Assembly: GCF_001427225.1 (NCBI RefSeq)
Contig: NZ_LMFH01000005.1
Location: 981,325 to 1,045,324 of the forward strand
Reading direction: 5' to 3'
Origin: Lysobacter sp. Root494
GTDB lineage: Bacteria > Pseudomonadota > Gammaproteobacteria > Xanthomonadales > Xanthomonadaceae
DNA: 64,000 nt
A program made the translations under genes and the position numbers. The notes beneath the pieces are model-generated. The model worked only from the letters and a program-made list of their open reading frames with translations. It did no database searches and was not told where the DNA came from. Shown in pieces: positions 31,431 to 40,556 of this stretch. Each line of letters starts with the position of its first letter. Position 1 is the first letter of the stretch.

Positions 31431-32451
31431 ATCGATTCAACTTCGCAATCAGCATCGCCCGCAACTGCCTCGCCATCACTTCATCGATCGGGTCGAGTAC
31501 GTTGCGCGCAGCTTCGGGCAGGTGTTCGCCGGCGCCTTGCGGATCGCCGAACACGTAATAGTCGAAGATCGAGCGCCAAGCCTGACGCTCGCGTTCGGGC
31601 CGGTCGCGGATGGTCCACAACGCGTGGTACAGCGCGTGCATCGGCGTCGGAATGTATGCGGGCACGCTGCTCCACCAGTAGTTGACCAGCACGTTGAATG
31701 CTTCCAGCCCTTGGACGTGGTGCCACCACAGGCTGGGAATGAAGATCGCATCACCCGGCTCGAGCACCGCGGTCTGCGCGAATTCGAGCGCTTCGCGGAA
31801 GCGCGGATAACGCTCGAAATCAGGCGCATCGAAGTCGAGCACGCTGACCGCCTGCCCGCCCGGCGTCGGCTCCAGCGGGCCCGGATAAAGATTTTCGATT
31901 TGTTCCGGCGGAAACACGGTGAAGCGGCGGCGTCCCACCGCGCAGCAGGCGATGTTGTTCAGCGCGTCGTAGTGGCAGGAAGCGGTGACGCGATTGCCGA
32001 TCCAGATGCCGGGCGGCGCGTCGATGCCGTGCGTGGCGAGGTCCAGGTCGTTCTCCTCGCGGAAGCGCGGTAGGCGGCTGTCGACCAGCAGCGACGCGAC
32101 GTAGTACGTCGGCGGATTCGCATCGCGAGCGTGCGCCGCGATCTCGTCGAGCACGTCACCGAGCAGGCTCCGCCGCACTTCGCAATTCAATGCGGTGAAG
32201 TCGTCGTTGTAGAACGGCCGCCCCGCTACCTCAGGCGAACCGTACGAATAGGTCACCGGCTGGCCGTTGTAGTGGCCGCGCAGGTAATCCATCGCATCCG
32301 GCATCGAGCGCAGACCGGCCTGCACCAGGCCCCAGCTGCGCGTCAGTCCGCGCAGGACCGCGGGTTGTCCGGAAGCCAGAAGCTCCTGCAGCGGCAGCGT
32401 GTCGGGCTTGCAGCCTTCGATCACGCGGATGCTGGCAGCGACGTCGACCAT
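31429..32451 (-). CDS. Cupin-8 / JmjC-like putative Fe(II)/2-oxoglutarate oxygenase
   Basis: A 340-residue cupin_8-family protein, related to FIH-type protein hydroxylases. The first metal-ligand pair is visible as HYD in ASCHYDALNNIACCAVGRRR, followed by FTVFPPEQIENLYPGPLEP. The second His is in FIPSLWWHHVQGLEAFNVLV, followed by NYWW. This gives an intact H-x-D...H facial triad. The N-terminal part has PAVLRGLTRSWGLVQAGLRS, typical of the family. It starts 4 bp after the SapC-like gene. In many proteobacteria this gene travels with SapC and halogenase genes beside TonB receptors; its substrate is unknown. Confidence 0.88.
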   Translation of the reverse strand: MVDVAASIRVIEGCKPDTLPLQELLASGQPAVLRGLTRSWGLVQAGLRSMPDAMDYLRGHYNGQPVTYSYGSPEVAGRPFYNDDFTALNCEVRRSLLGDVLDEIAAHARDANPPTYYVASLLVDSRLPRFREENDLDLATHGIDAPPGIWIGNRVTASCHYDALNNIACCAVGRRRFTVFPPEQIENLYPGPLEPTPGGQAVSVLDFDAPDFERYPRFREALEFAQTAVLEPGDAIFIPSLWWHHVQGLEAFNVLVNYWWSSVPAYIPTPMHALYHALWTIRDRPERERQAWRSIFDYYVFGDPQGAGEHLPEAARNVLDPIDEVMARQLRAMLIAKLNR

Positions 32452-32455
32452 GCAC

Positions 32456-33196
32456 TCAGGCCGCAGCGGATTGGCGCAGGCGACGCTGTTTCTCGGCCAT
32501 CAGCCGGCGCAGGTTGTGCATCGAAGACTGCACCAGGAATGCGCCTTCGAGGTAACCGGCGCGATGCAACCGGTGCAACGCCTCGGCGTCGAGCCCGGCG
32601 AGCCTGTCGCGATCGATGCCGTGCAGTCCGGACAGGCTCACGCGATGTTCCGCGTCGAGCTGCACTTCGAAGTGCATCGGCTGGATCAGTCCCAGCGCGT
32701 CGAACTCGGCGAACATTGCCTTCGCCGCTTCGACACCGTCGCGAATGCCGCGCAGTACGCCGGAGATATGCTCGAGGTACGGCGTGTGTCCGCCGCGTGG
32801 AAGGAACACCGCTTCGCCCTCGCTGGTGCTCACGCGTGGATGCTCCATGTCGACATGGATGACCGGCTCGCGGCGCAGTTCGCCTTCGATGCGTTGCTCC
32901 TGGAAGCCGATCAGGAATGGCCCCTTCGCGATCGCGCCCGGCAGGTAGTCCGCGTTCCAGCGCCCGTTCTGCAGGAACAGGTTTTCCTTGCGGTCGAAAC
33001 CGAGCAGCGCCACCGCTTGCCATTCGCCGCTGTCGCGATCCTTGCGGAAGAAGATCGGGTATTCGCGTTGCAGCTCAGCGAATTCGGTCGGGAACGCCTG
33101 CACCATGCCGACGTCGTCGCCGAACTCCTGGCCAAAACGCGTGACGACGCGCAGGTCCTTGTGCGTGACGTTGTTCAGCAGTTCGTATCGGGGCAT
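32456..33196 (-). CDS. SapC family protein
   Basis: A 246-residue soluble protein of the SapC family (named after Campylobacter S-layer region genes): MPRYELLNNVTHKDLRVVTR, VQAFPTEFAELQREYPIFFR and KDRDSGEWQAVALLGFDRKE near the N-terminus, and GIDRDRLAGLDAEALHRLHR then AGYLEGAFLVQSSMHNLRRL at the C-terminus. No signal peptide is present. The ATG at 33196 is the conserved start. It leads the SapC-cupin-halogenase-GH3 group and is separated from the upstream TonB receptor by a strong terminator. Function is unknown; association with TonB receptors for sugars is recurrent. Confidence 0.88.
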   Translation of the reverse strand: MPRYELLNNVTHKDLRVVTRFGQEFGDDVGMVQAFPTEFAELQREYPIFFRKDRDSGEWQAVALLGFDRKENLFLQNGRWNADYLPGAIAKGPFLIGFQEQRIEGELRREPVIHVDMEHPRVSTSEGEAVFLPRGGHTPYLEHISGVLRGIRDGVEAAKAMFAEFDALGLIQPMHFEVQLDAEHRVSLSGLHGIDRDRLAGLDAEALHRLHRAGYLEGAFLVQSSMHNLRRLMAEKQRRLRQSAAA

Positions 33197-33286
33197 GGCG
33201 GTAATGGCGAGTCCGGTTCTCGTGGATCTTATGCGTCTTTCGCGGGCGCGCCCATCCGTGCGCGTAGCTCCACCGCTCACTTCTCA

Positions 33287-33324
33287 TGAAAACGGGGACC
33301 GCCGGCGATGCAGCGGTCCCCGTT
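33287..33324 (-). terminator. Terminator after the TonB-dependent receptor gene
   Basis: On the minus strand AACGGGGACCGC and GCGGTCCCCGTT pair as a 12-bp stem with a ten-base loop, followed by TTTTC, 14 bp after the receptor stop. It should largely uncouple receptor expression from the downstream SapC group. Confidence 0.85.
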
Positions 33325-33337
33325 CCATGTCACTGCA

Positions 33338-36300
33338 TCAGAACTTGTAACGCACGCCCACCATGTAACGCGGACTCTGGTCGGCCAGCTTCACGATCTG
33401 CTTGTCGGTGCGGGCGTGCCAGCGCACGTCTTCACCGGTCAGGTTGATCGCTTCGAGGCCGAAGGACCAATGATCGCCAAGCGCGTAGTTCACGCTCAGA
33501 TCCCACTGGTAGTAGTCCTCGACGTAGTACGGATTACGGCTGGCACCCTGGTTGGCCAGGATCAGGTACTCGTCGCGCCAGTTCCAGGCGAGGCGAGCGG
33601 ACCAGCCGTACTTCTCGAACATGAACATGACGTTCGCGGTGTCGCTCAGGCCCGTCAGGGCGAACTGGTCGACGTTCGGGTCTGCCGCATTGTCATAGCT
33701 CACGTCGCCGTCGACGATCGTGTAGTTGGCATAAAGGCCAAATCCGCTCTGGCCGAAGAAGTACTGGCCACCCAGTTCCCAGCCGTGCAGCTTGGCCTGA
33801 TTCTGGTTGACCGGACGGTTGACGTTGAACATGTACAACGGATCGTCTGCTTCGCCGTACAGGTTGTACGCAGCTTCCGTCGCCAGTTGTTGCGCGCCCG
33901 TTCCGTTGAAGGCACCGACACCATTCGGATCGTTACGCAGCAGGGCCAGCGCGGTGAACAGCGATGTGTCGTTGCCCGAGCACGCGGCCGGATCGCCACC
34001 GGCGGCAGTAACCTGACTAACGCACTGCGGACTCTGCAGGAACGCGAGTGCGGCCTGCGCATCCGGGCCGGACGTCGGATCCCTCAGCCCGTACAGCGAT
34101 TCCTGAGCGACGGTGTTGCCGATGAAGTTGTCGACCGTCTTGTTCCAGTACGTCACCGAAACATAGCTCGCATCCGCGAAGTACCACTCGAGCGCCAGAT
34201 CCAGGTTGTCCGATTCGAGCGGCTTCAATCTCGGATTCTGGGCAGTGCCGCTGGCGCGGACCGACGGGTCCAGCAATACCGAACCGAACGGCTGCTGCGC
34301 GCCGGGACCGGCGTACAGGTTGCCGTAGGGTGCGCGCGCGATGCTCTTGCCGAACGAAGCACGGCCCTTCAGCTCCTCAGTAAAATCGATGCTGAAGTCC
34401 AGGTTCGGCAGGATGTAGCTGTAGCTGGTCTTTTCACTGAACGGCTGCTGCTCGTCGGAGAGAACGATGCGGAAGTCGTTGTTGGCCTGCCACTCGATCG
34501 ATTCCGGGACCGCGATGACCGAAGTGGAGACCAGGTCGGTCTTCTCGTACCGGACGCCGATGCGGGTGTTGGTCTGCATGCCGGCCAGTTGGCCTTCCAG
34601 TTCGACCTGCAGGTAGGCCGCACCGGTCCGTTCTTCGACGAGATTGTCGGCAGCCCGCAGCGGGCTGACACCCAGATTGAGGCCGTACTGCGTTGCTGCC
34701 CACTGGGCCAGCGCCCCGGCATCACCCGCCCATGCGCCGTTGCTGCTGCCAATGTGATAGTCATCGAACAGGCCCACCAGATCGATCGGGTGGATCAGGT
34801 CCATCAGCCCGCCAGCGACATCCGAATCCACATTGCCCACGCCCCAGTCGCCCAGCGTGGAATACGCCTCGGACGCCTGGATGCGATGCGTGGTCGACTT
34901 GGAATTGTCGACGCCGAACTGGAAACGGCCTTGGTCGAAATCCCACTCGCCATCGATGCGTTGCTGCTTGACCTCGCTTATCTGCGTCTGTGCATTGATG
35001 CGCAGCACCTGCGAGCCGATCTCACCTTCGACAAAGCCCGGGTTAGTCACGCCATTGGTACCAGCCAAAGCATCCGCGGTCGTCGGATACCAGGTCTGCG
35101 AACCGACCGGCAGCCCGTTGTTGAACCACATTTCCTGCACCCACGAACCGCCGCAATGCGGACCACTCGTGCAGTTGTTGGTGCCCGCGATGCTCGAGAA
35201 GATCGAACCGCCACCGGTCAGCGGATCGTTCGGCCGGCTTTCGTTCTTTGAGTTGTGCGCGTCGAAGGCCACGCGGAAGTTGGGGGTTATGTCCCACTTG
35301 GCGTTGAAGCCCAGCGAACCCAGCTTGTACTTCTGCATGCTGCGCTGCTGTTCGAGGCCGAAGTCCTTGGTGCCGGCGACTTCGCGGATGTACACCGGCG
35401 TGGCAACGGCGCCGCTGGTGTCGAACTCCAGGTCGGTGTACTGGCTGTTTTGCAGCCACATGCTCTGCTCACCGCGGTTCTCGGTGATTTCGTTCGTCGA
35501 ATACGTGTAGTCGAGGGTCAGTGTCACGCTGTCGACCGGTGCGAACTGGATCACCGCCTGGCCATTGATGCGTTCGCGTTCGAAATCGGCGAAGGCATAG
35601 CGGAGATCGTTCGGTCGTGCGTACAGGTCGCCGATGCCTGGTGCGTTCACGACGTCGGGGTTGCCCGGCATCGTTCCCGTCCACGGCTGGATGTTCCAGT
35701 AGTTGTCGGTCGCCTGCACCGAACCGCCATTACGCTTCTGGTAGCTCGCGCTCAGGCCGACACCGAAGGTCTTGTCGTCGTTGGTCCAGCTGAAGATGCC
35801 GGACACTTCAGGCGTGATGCTGTTGTCGAAGGGCTCGGACTGGTCGGACACTGCCTTCGCGCCCACGCTCGCAACGAGGCCGGTGTGGTTGAAGGGCTTG
35901 TCGGTCTGGATGTTGATCGTCGCGCCGATGCCGCCGCTGGGTACGTTGGCCTGGCTGGTCTTGTAGACCTCGAGGCTGCTGATCGCCTCGGAAGCGAGCT
36001 GTGCGAAGTTGAACGCGCGCGTGCCGCCGTCGACGCCGCCAATCGCGACCTGCCCCGCCGCACCGAACGCATCCGCGCCCGGAATCGTGCGGCCGTTGAG
36101 CGTGACCATGTTGAACTGCGGGCCGAAGCCGCGCGCGGTGACCTGCGCGCCTTCGCCATCGCGGCGTTCGATCGAGATGCCGGTAATGCGCTGCAGTGAT
36201 TCGGCGAGGTTGGTGTCGGGGAACTTGCCGATGTCTTCGGCACTGATCGCGTCGACCACGCCTGCCGAGTCGCGCTTGATGCCCATCGACTGGTTGAGGC

Positions 36301-36526
36301 TGTTGCGGATGCCCGTGACCGTGACGGTGTCGAGCGTGGTGGCGTCCTGCAGCGTCTGCTGGGATGCAACCTGTTCTTCGGCAGGTTGTGCGCTCTGCGC
36401 ACCGGGCGTGCTCTGCCCACCTTGCGCAACCTGCGTGTCCTGGGCGAATGCCGGATTGACCACCAACACGCCACCGACGAAGGTAAACAACGCGCGGGAC
36501 TTGAAGCGCTTCAACTTGCCGCGCAT
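33338..36526 (-). CDS. TonB-dependent receptor for xylan oligosaccharides
   Basis: A 1062-residue outer-membrane transporter. Signal peptide MRGKLKRFKSRALFTFVGGV...VNPAFA is followed by a Gln-rich spacer, a TonB box (LDTVTVTG, about 65-72) and a plug domain (SMGIKRDSAGVVDAISAEDI, TNLAESLQRITGISIERRDG, VTLNGRTIPG). The long beta-barrel ends in the aromatic residue of YMVGVRYKF. Size and plug sequence are those of the Caulobacter-type receptors used for plant polysaccharides in Xanthomonas CUT loci. A 14-bp palindromic operator lies 303 bp upstream. Substrate is inferred from the neighbouring xylanolytic genes. Confidence 0.93.
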   Translation of the reverse strand: MRGKLKRFKSRALFTFVGGVLVVNPAFAQDTQVAQGGQSTPGAQSAQPAEEQVASQQTLQDATTLDTVTVTGIRNSLNQSMGIKRDSAGVVDAISAEDIGKFPDTNLAESLQRITGISIERRDGEGAQVTARGFGPQFNMVTLNGRTIPGADAFGAAGQVAIGGVDGGTRAFNFAQLASEAISSLEVYKTSQANVPSGGIGATINIQTDKPFNHTGLVASVGAKAVSDQSEPFDNSITPEVSGIFSWTNDDKTFGVGLSASYQKRNGGSVQATDNYWNIQPWTGTMPGNPDVVNAPGIGDLYARPNDLRYAFADFERERINGQAVIQFAPVDSVTLTLDYTYSTNEITENRGEQSMWLQNSQYTDLEFDTSGAVATPVYIREVAGTKDFGLEQQRSMQKYKLGSLGFNAKWDITPNFRVAFDAHNSKNESRPNDPLTGGGSIFSSIAGTNNCTSGPHCGGSWVQEMWFNNGLPVGSQTWYPTTADALAGTNGVTNPGFVEGEIGSQVLRINAQTQISEVKQQRIDGEWDFDQGRFQFGVDNSKSTTHRIQASEAYSTLGDWGVGNVDSDVAGGLMDLIHPIDLVGLFDDYHIGSSNGAWAGDAGALAQWAATQYGLNLGVSPLRAADNLVEERTGAAYLQVELEGQLAGMQTNTRIGVRYEKTDLVSTSVIAVPESIEWQANNDFRIVLSDEQQPFSEKTSYSYILPNLDFSIDFTEELKGRASFGKSIARAPYGNLYAGPGAQQPFGSVLLDPSVRASGTAQNPRLKPLESDNLDLALEWYFADASYVSVTYWNKTVDNFIGNTVAQESLYGLRDPTSGPDAQAALAFLQSPQCVSQVTAAGGDPAACSGNDTSLFTALALLRNDPNGVGAFNGTGAQQLATEAAYNLYGEADDPLYMFNVNRPVNQNQAKLHGWELGGQYFFGQSGFGLYANYTIVDGDVSYDNAADPNVDQFALTGLSDTANVMFMFEKYGWSARLAWNWRDEYLILANQGASRNPYYVEDYYQWDLSVNYALGDHWSFGLEAINLTGEDVRWHARTDKQIVKLADQSPRYMVGVRYKF

Positions 36527-36965
36527 CAGCGGATCCTCCAGTCAGAGGTAGAAGTGCGGATTGCCTCGTTCGCGACAGGCGTGGTCACTGTCGCTTGTGC
36601 CCGGAAAACTCCGGAAGGTTGATGCCTGAACCAGTACGCTTTCATTGAGTTGCCCTCCCACTCCAATGGATGTGTCGCCCCCGCCCCAGGGCACCTGCAG
36701 GTCGAACCTGCTTCTCAAGCCCTCTCTCAACGCGTCATGCAACTGCGTGTCCGTGGCATGGCACCGACCGAACGTGTTTCGTTGCGGCATGTCCGGACAC
36801 TTCTGGCGGCGCCCTGTGCACTGCTATGTGGTAGCGCTACCAGAATGTTCGCGAGGCTACCTACGCTTTGCCGACCTTGTCACCATGCAGTGCAACAAAT
36901 CTTTCGTTTCCGACGAAACCGGTTCGCGTTACGCAAGTACCGCGCCACGCCGGCGAGAGCGGGGC
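36527..36965. other. Leader/promoter region of the TonB receptor gene
   Basis: A 439-bp stretch between the receptor start and the aldose-epimerase stop with no convincing gene. It holds the receptor ribosome-binding site (GGAGG just before the ATG) and a 14-bp palindromic operator at 36829-36842. The long leader (about 300 bp) between operator and start has no other structure I can name. Confidence 0.6.
36829..36842. promoter_or_regulatory. LacI-type (XylR-like) operator upstream of the TonB receptor
   Basis: TGGTAGCGCTACCA is a perfect 14-bp palindrome with the central CG step typical of LacI-family operators. It is near-identical to two other sites in this locus and to the xyl-box sequence (TGGTAGCGCTAACA) I recall for XylR in Xanthomonas campestris. 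Confidence 0.8.
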
Positions 36966-37811
36966 TCACGCTTCGCACCATTCCATCGCGAACCAGGCGT
37001 GGATCGACGCGTGCGGTGGCAGGGTCGCGGACTCCAGGTTGAAGGCATCCGGAGGCCCGGTCTGCGGCTCCACGCACGTGGCATGGTCCGGCTGGTCGTA
37101 AACGACCCAGTGACTGCAGTCGGATGTGAGCCGCAACCGCTTCCCGCCTCGATGGAGCAACACGGGCGCGTGGTTGACGAAGCAGTCGTCCCAGGGGCCC
37201 GGGGGAGGCGCAACGGTCGGCCCCACTGCTATGCCTTCCGCATCTCGCCGATAGAAGGCCTGTGGGTGGAATTCAAGGCGATCGGGCTTGACGAACCATG
37301 GATGCCATCCGAGCACGGGCCAGGGCATCGCCTCTTCACCGGCCTGCAGTGAAAGATGGCAACGCAATGCGTCGTCCGTCAGTTCGACGCGATGCGTGGC
37401 GATGCCGCCGAACGGCCAGCGCTCATCGCGCGGAAGCTCGAGCGACAGCTCGATGCGATGCGCCTGGCGATCCATGATCTGCCACGGCAGGCCGAACCCG
37501 ACACCGTGTATCGCATGCCCTTCCAGGTTCCCGGGCAATTGATATTGCCTGCCTGCGAAGTCGAACCTGCCGCGGCGTATCCGGCCCGCCCATGGAAGCA
37601 TCGGATAACAGCCCCACGCGATCATCGCCGGATTCGCGTCGTGACCCACCAGCCATTCGAGCCCGTCGCGCGAGATCCCGGCGATGCGGCCACCCGCATC
37701 GGCAGCGATGTCCACCTGCAACGAGCCGGAAGCGAGCCGCGTCAGCTTTCCCGCCGGAAAAGGCCGCAGCGCGCCATCAACCTCTGCTGCAATGTCCGGC
37801 TCATTCACCAT
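36966..37811 (-). CDS. Aldose 1-epimerase family protein
   Basis: A 281-residue cytoplasmic mutarotase-like enzyme that interconverts alpha and beta anomers of sugars such as xylose or arabinose. The galactose-mutarotase fold residues are visible: an Arg in GAMIAWGCYPMLPWAGRIRR context (WAGRIRRG), His in NLEGHAIHGVGFGLPW, His in VLGWHPWFVKP, and the catalytic Glu in CVEPQTGPPDAFN. Its start overlaps the upstream GH43 stop by 11 bp, so the two are coupled. It ends the transporter-GH43-epimerase operon. Confidence 0.9.
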   Translation of the reverse strand: MVNEPDIAAEVDGALRPFPAGKLTRLASGSLQVDIAADAGGRIAGISRDGLEWLVGHDANPAMIAWGCYPMLPWAGRIRRGRFDFAGRQYQLPGNLEGHAIHGVGFGLPWQIMDRQAHRIELSLELPRDERWPFGGIATHRVELTDDALRCHLSLQAGEEAMPWPVLGWHPWFVKPDRLEFHPQAFYRRDAEGIAVGPTVAPPPGPWDDCFVNHAPVLLHRGGKRLRLTSDCSHWVVYDQPDHATCVEPQTGPPDAFNLESATLPPHASIHAWFAMEWCEA

Positions 37812-38817
37812 AGGGATGCAAGGTGATGATCCTGCCCTGCGCGTCGTAGTGCAGCTCCGCGACCTTGATCGAGCGCAGGTGCGTGACGCCGCCGGAGAGG
37901 ATGGAGTCGTGGTAGTAGAGCCACCAGCGTCCGTCGAATCCGACGATCGAATGATGCGTGGTCCAGCCCACGACGGGCGTCAGGATTTTCCCCTGATAGG
38001 TAAAGGGCCCGTAGGGATTTCCCGCCACGGCGTAGCACAGGAAATGCGTGTTGCCCGTGGAATACGACAGGTAATAGCGGCCCTGGTACCTGTGCATCCA
38101 CGGGCCCTCGAAGTACCGGCGCTCGTGGTCGCAAGCGAGCAGTGGCTCGCCACTCTCGTCGACGATGACCACTTCACGGGGCGGCTCCGCGAACTGCTTC
38201 ATGTCATCCGTCAACCTCGCCACCCGCGGACCCAGTGCGGGCTCATGCGCTGCGGGTTCCTCGTTGGCGTCCGCGTAGAGGTTGTCGCGGTACTTCTGCA
38301 ACTGGCCGCCCCAGATGCCGCCGAAATACATGTAGTGCCCGCCGTCGTCGTCGGCGAACACCGCGGGGTCGATCGAATAGCTTCCGTAGATCGCTTCGGG
38401 TTCCGGCTTGAAGGGGCCTTCCGGGCGATCACCGATCGCAACACCGATCTGGAAAATGCCGTCCGCGCGTTTCGCGGGGAAATAAAGGTAGTACTTGCCG
38501 TCCTCATGCGCGGCGTCCGGCGCCCACATCTGCCGTTGCGCCCAGGGCACGTCCTTCACATGCAGCGCGACGCCGCAATCGATCGCCTCTCCTTCCGGAG
38601 AATCCATGCGGAAGACGTGGTAGTCCTCCATGCCGAAGTGGTCGCCGCTGTCGTTGAAGGGAATCCCTGCGTCGATGTCGTGCGAGGGATAGATGTACAG
38701 CCGGCCTTCGAACACGTGCGCCGACGGGTCGGCGGTGTAGATGTGCGTGACCAGCGGCTGGGAGATGGCCTTCTCCGCCAGCACCTGCAGCTCGGACGGA
38801 TCGATTTCGTCGGACAT
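37801..38817 (-). CDS. Cytoplasmic GH43 glycosidase (xylosidase/arabinofuranosidase)
   Basis: A 338-residue five-bladed beta-propeller hydrolase without a signal peptide, so it acts on imported oligosaccharides. The three GH43 acids are visible: base Asp in IYTADPSAHVFEGRLYIYPS, pKa-modulating Asp in GSYSIDPAVFADDDG, and acid Glu in RRYFEGPWMHRYQGRYYLSY. Subfamily cannot be set by eye; alpha-L-arabinofuranosidase or beta-xylosidase are both possible. It begins 32 bp after the GPH transporter gene and overlaps the epimerase gene. Confidence 0.9.
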   Translation of the reverse strand: MSDEIDPSELQVLAEKAISQPLVTHIYTADPSAHVFEGRLYIYPSHDIDAGIPFNDSGDHFGMEDYHVFRMDSPEGEAIDCGVALHVKDVPWAQRQMWAPDAAHEDGKYYLYFPAKRADGIFQIGVAIGDRPEGPFKPEPEAIYGSYSIDPAVFADDDGGHYMYFGGIWGGQLQKYRDNLYADANEEPAAHEPALGPRVARLTDDMKQFAEPPREVVIVDESGEPLLACDHERRYFEGPWMHRYQGRYYLSYSTGNTHFLCYAVAGNPYGPFTYQGKILTPVVGWTTHHSIVGFDGRWWLYYHDSILSGGVTHLRSIKVAELHYDAQGRIITLHPYGE

Positions 38818-38849
38818 GGCGGTTTACCGGTACGAAATGGAAGTCGGAA

Positions 38850-40331
38850 TCACGCCGTCGCCGCACCCAAGCGGCGCGCGCGCAGTTCGCGTTCGATCTG
38901 CGTTTCCATGCTCTTGTCGATCTCGTACAGGAACAGCAGCGCGATACAGACGAGGAATGGGATCGAACAGTAGATGCTCACCGCCAGCTTGATGCCCTGC
39001 ACCGTCTGCGGTGCCTGCGCGGCGAGATCGGGGTCGTACCCATACTTGGCGAGAATGCCTGCGACCAGCGCGCCGCCGACGCTCAGTCCGATCTTCAGGC
39101 CGCACAGGATCGCGGAGAAGGTGATCGCGGTGGCGCGGCGATGGTTCTTCCACTCCGACCAGTCGGCAACGTCGGCCACCATCGCCCACAACAGCGGGAT
39201 CGTGATGCCGTAAAGGAAGCCATGCAGGATGTACGACGCCACCACCAGTCCCACCGAACGCGGCGAGTAGAACCAGAACGCCAGCAGGCAGAGGGTCGAA
39301 AGGAACAACGCGCCGCCGAATACGTTGCGCTTGCCGTAGCGATCGGCCAGTCGCTTCGAAAAGCCGATGCCGACGATCATGAAGAGGATGCCCCCGGCGT
39401 TGAACAGGCTGAAGGCCGACGTCGGCGCATCTTTCGGCCACTGGAACGAAGTGAGCCCGATACCGGTGAGGAACGAGTTGAGCCCGGCGATGAAGGCATT
39501 GAAGCCGCTTGCCTGCAGGAATGCCGCTAGTGCCTGTTCGTCCATGTAGTACTTGAAGTAGTACACGTACATGCCGCCCTTGAGGGCGAGATTGATGAAC
39601 ACCAGGATGGTGAGCAGCAGCATCAGCAACCATGGCAGGTTGCGCGCGAGATCGCCGAGGTCCTGGCGGATGCTCGACTTCTGCTCCGGCGCGGGAACGA
39701 TGCGCTCCTTCGTAGTGAAGAAGGTGACCAGGAAGAACACCGTGCCAACCACCGCGAATACCGCCATGGTGTTGTGGAAGCCCTGCACCTTGTCGCCACC
39801 GCCAAGAATCAGCACCAGCGGCAGCAACAGCACCTGGATGATGAACTGCGCGATCATCACCGCGACGAAGCGGTACGACGACATGCTGTTGCGCTCGGCC
39901 ATGCTGCCCGTGATCACGCCGCTGAGCGCGGAGTACGGCAGGTTGTTGGCGGCGTAGATCAGCACCAGCAATGTGTAGGTTCCGAGCGCGTAAAGAACCT
40001 TGCCGCGCTCGCCGAGATCGGGCGTGCTGAATGCCAGCAGCGCGAGCACGCCGAACGGCACCGAGGTCCAGAGGATCCATGGCCTGAACTTGCCCCAGCG
40101 CGTGACCGTGCGATCGGCGATCAGGCCGATCGCCGGCGTGAACACGAATGCCCCGAGCATGCCGCCGATGAAGATGATCGTCGCCGCCGTGCCGGCCGGT
40201 ATCCGGAACACGTCGGTGTAGAAGAACGCGAGGAAGGTGACCAGCGTCTGGAAGATCAGGTTGGCCGCGAGGTCGCCGAGGCTGTAGCCGATCTTTTCCC
40301 GAACCGAAAGCGTGTCTGCGCGGTTGCTCAT
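38850..40331 (-). CDS. GPH-family sugar:cation symporter (xylo-oligosaccharide transporter)
   Basis: A 493-residue inner-membrane protein with about twelve transmembrane segments, of the glycoside-pentoside-hexuronide (MelB/XynB-like) part of MFS. Features are REKIGYSLGDLAANLIFQTL at the N-terminus, GLIADRTVTRWGKFRPWILW (the loop 2-3 motif DRT..RWGKFRP), and MVADVADWSEWKNHRRATAI near helix 10. It probably imports xylo- or arabinoxylo-oligosaccharides for the cytoplasmic GH43 downstream. It is divergent from the GH10-SMP30 gene and shares its operator region. Confidence 0.92.
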   Translation of the reverse strand: MSNRADTLSVREKIGYSLGDLAANLIFQTLVTFLAFFYTDVFRIPAGTAATIIFIGGMLGAFVFTPAIGLIADRTVTRWGKFRPWILWTSVPFGVLALLAFSTPDLGERGKVLYALGTYTLLVLIYAANNLPYSALSGVITGSMAERNSMSSYRFVAVMIAQFIIQVLLLPLVLILGGGDKVQGFHNTMAVFAVVGTVFFLVTFFTTKERIVPAPEQKSSIRQDLGDLARNLPWLLMLLLTILVFINLALKGGMYVYYFKYYMDEQALAAFLQASGFNAFIAGLNSFLTGIGLTSFQWPKDAPTSAFSLFNAGGILFMIVGIGFSKRLADRYGKRNVFGGALFLSTLCLLAFWFYSPRSVGLVVASYILHGFLYGITIPLLWAMVADVADWSEWKNHRRATAITFSAILCGLKIGLSVGGALVAGILAKYGYDPDLAAQAPQTVQGIKLAVSIYCSIPFLVCIALLFLYEIDKSMETQIERELRARRLGAATA

Positions 40332-40491
40332 GGATGCGTAAGTCTTCTGTTCGTGGATAACGTGCGGAATCCGCCATCCTGGCGCCGGTCCGCGCGGGAT
40401 CCGGATACACCGCGGCCCGCCCGATGCAATGCACCGGACGGGCCGCGGGTGGGTTGCCCACCGATCTACGGCATCAGAACGCCTTAAGCTA

Positions 40492-40505
40492 AGGTAGCGC
40501 TACCA
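40492..40505. promoter_or_regulatory. XylR-like operator in the GH10 / transporter divergent promoter
   Basis: AGGTAGCGCTACCA differs from the receptor site by one base. It lies 51 bp upstream of the GH10-SMP30 start and 161 bp upstream of the divergent transporter start, so one site can control both directions. Confidence 0.8.
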
Positions 40506-40556
40506 TCCGCTCGCCCGCACGCTGCATAGCAGCATCCACTCCATCGAAGGGACGGC

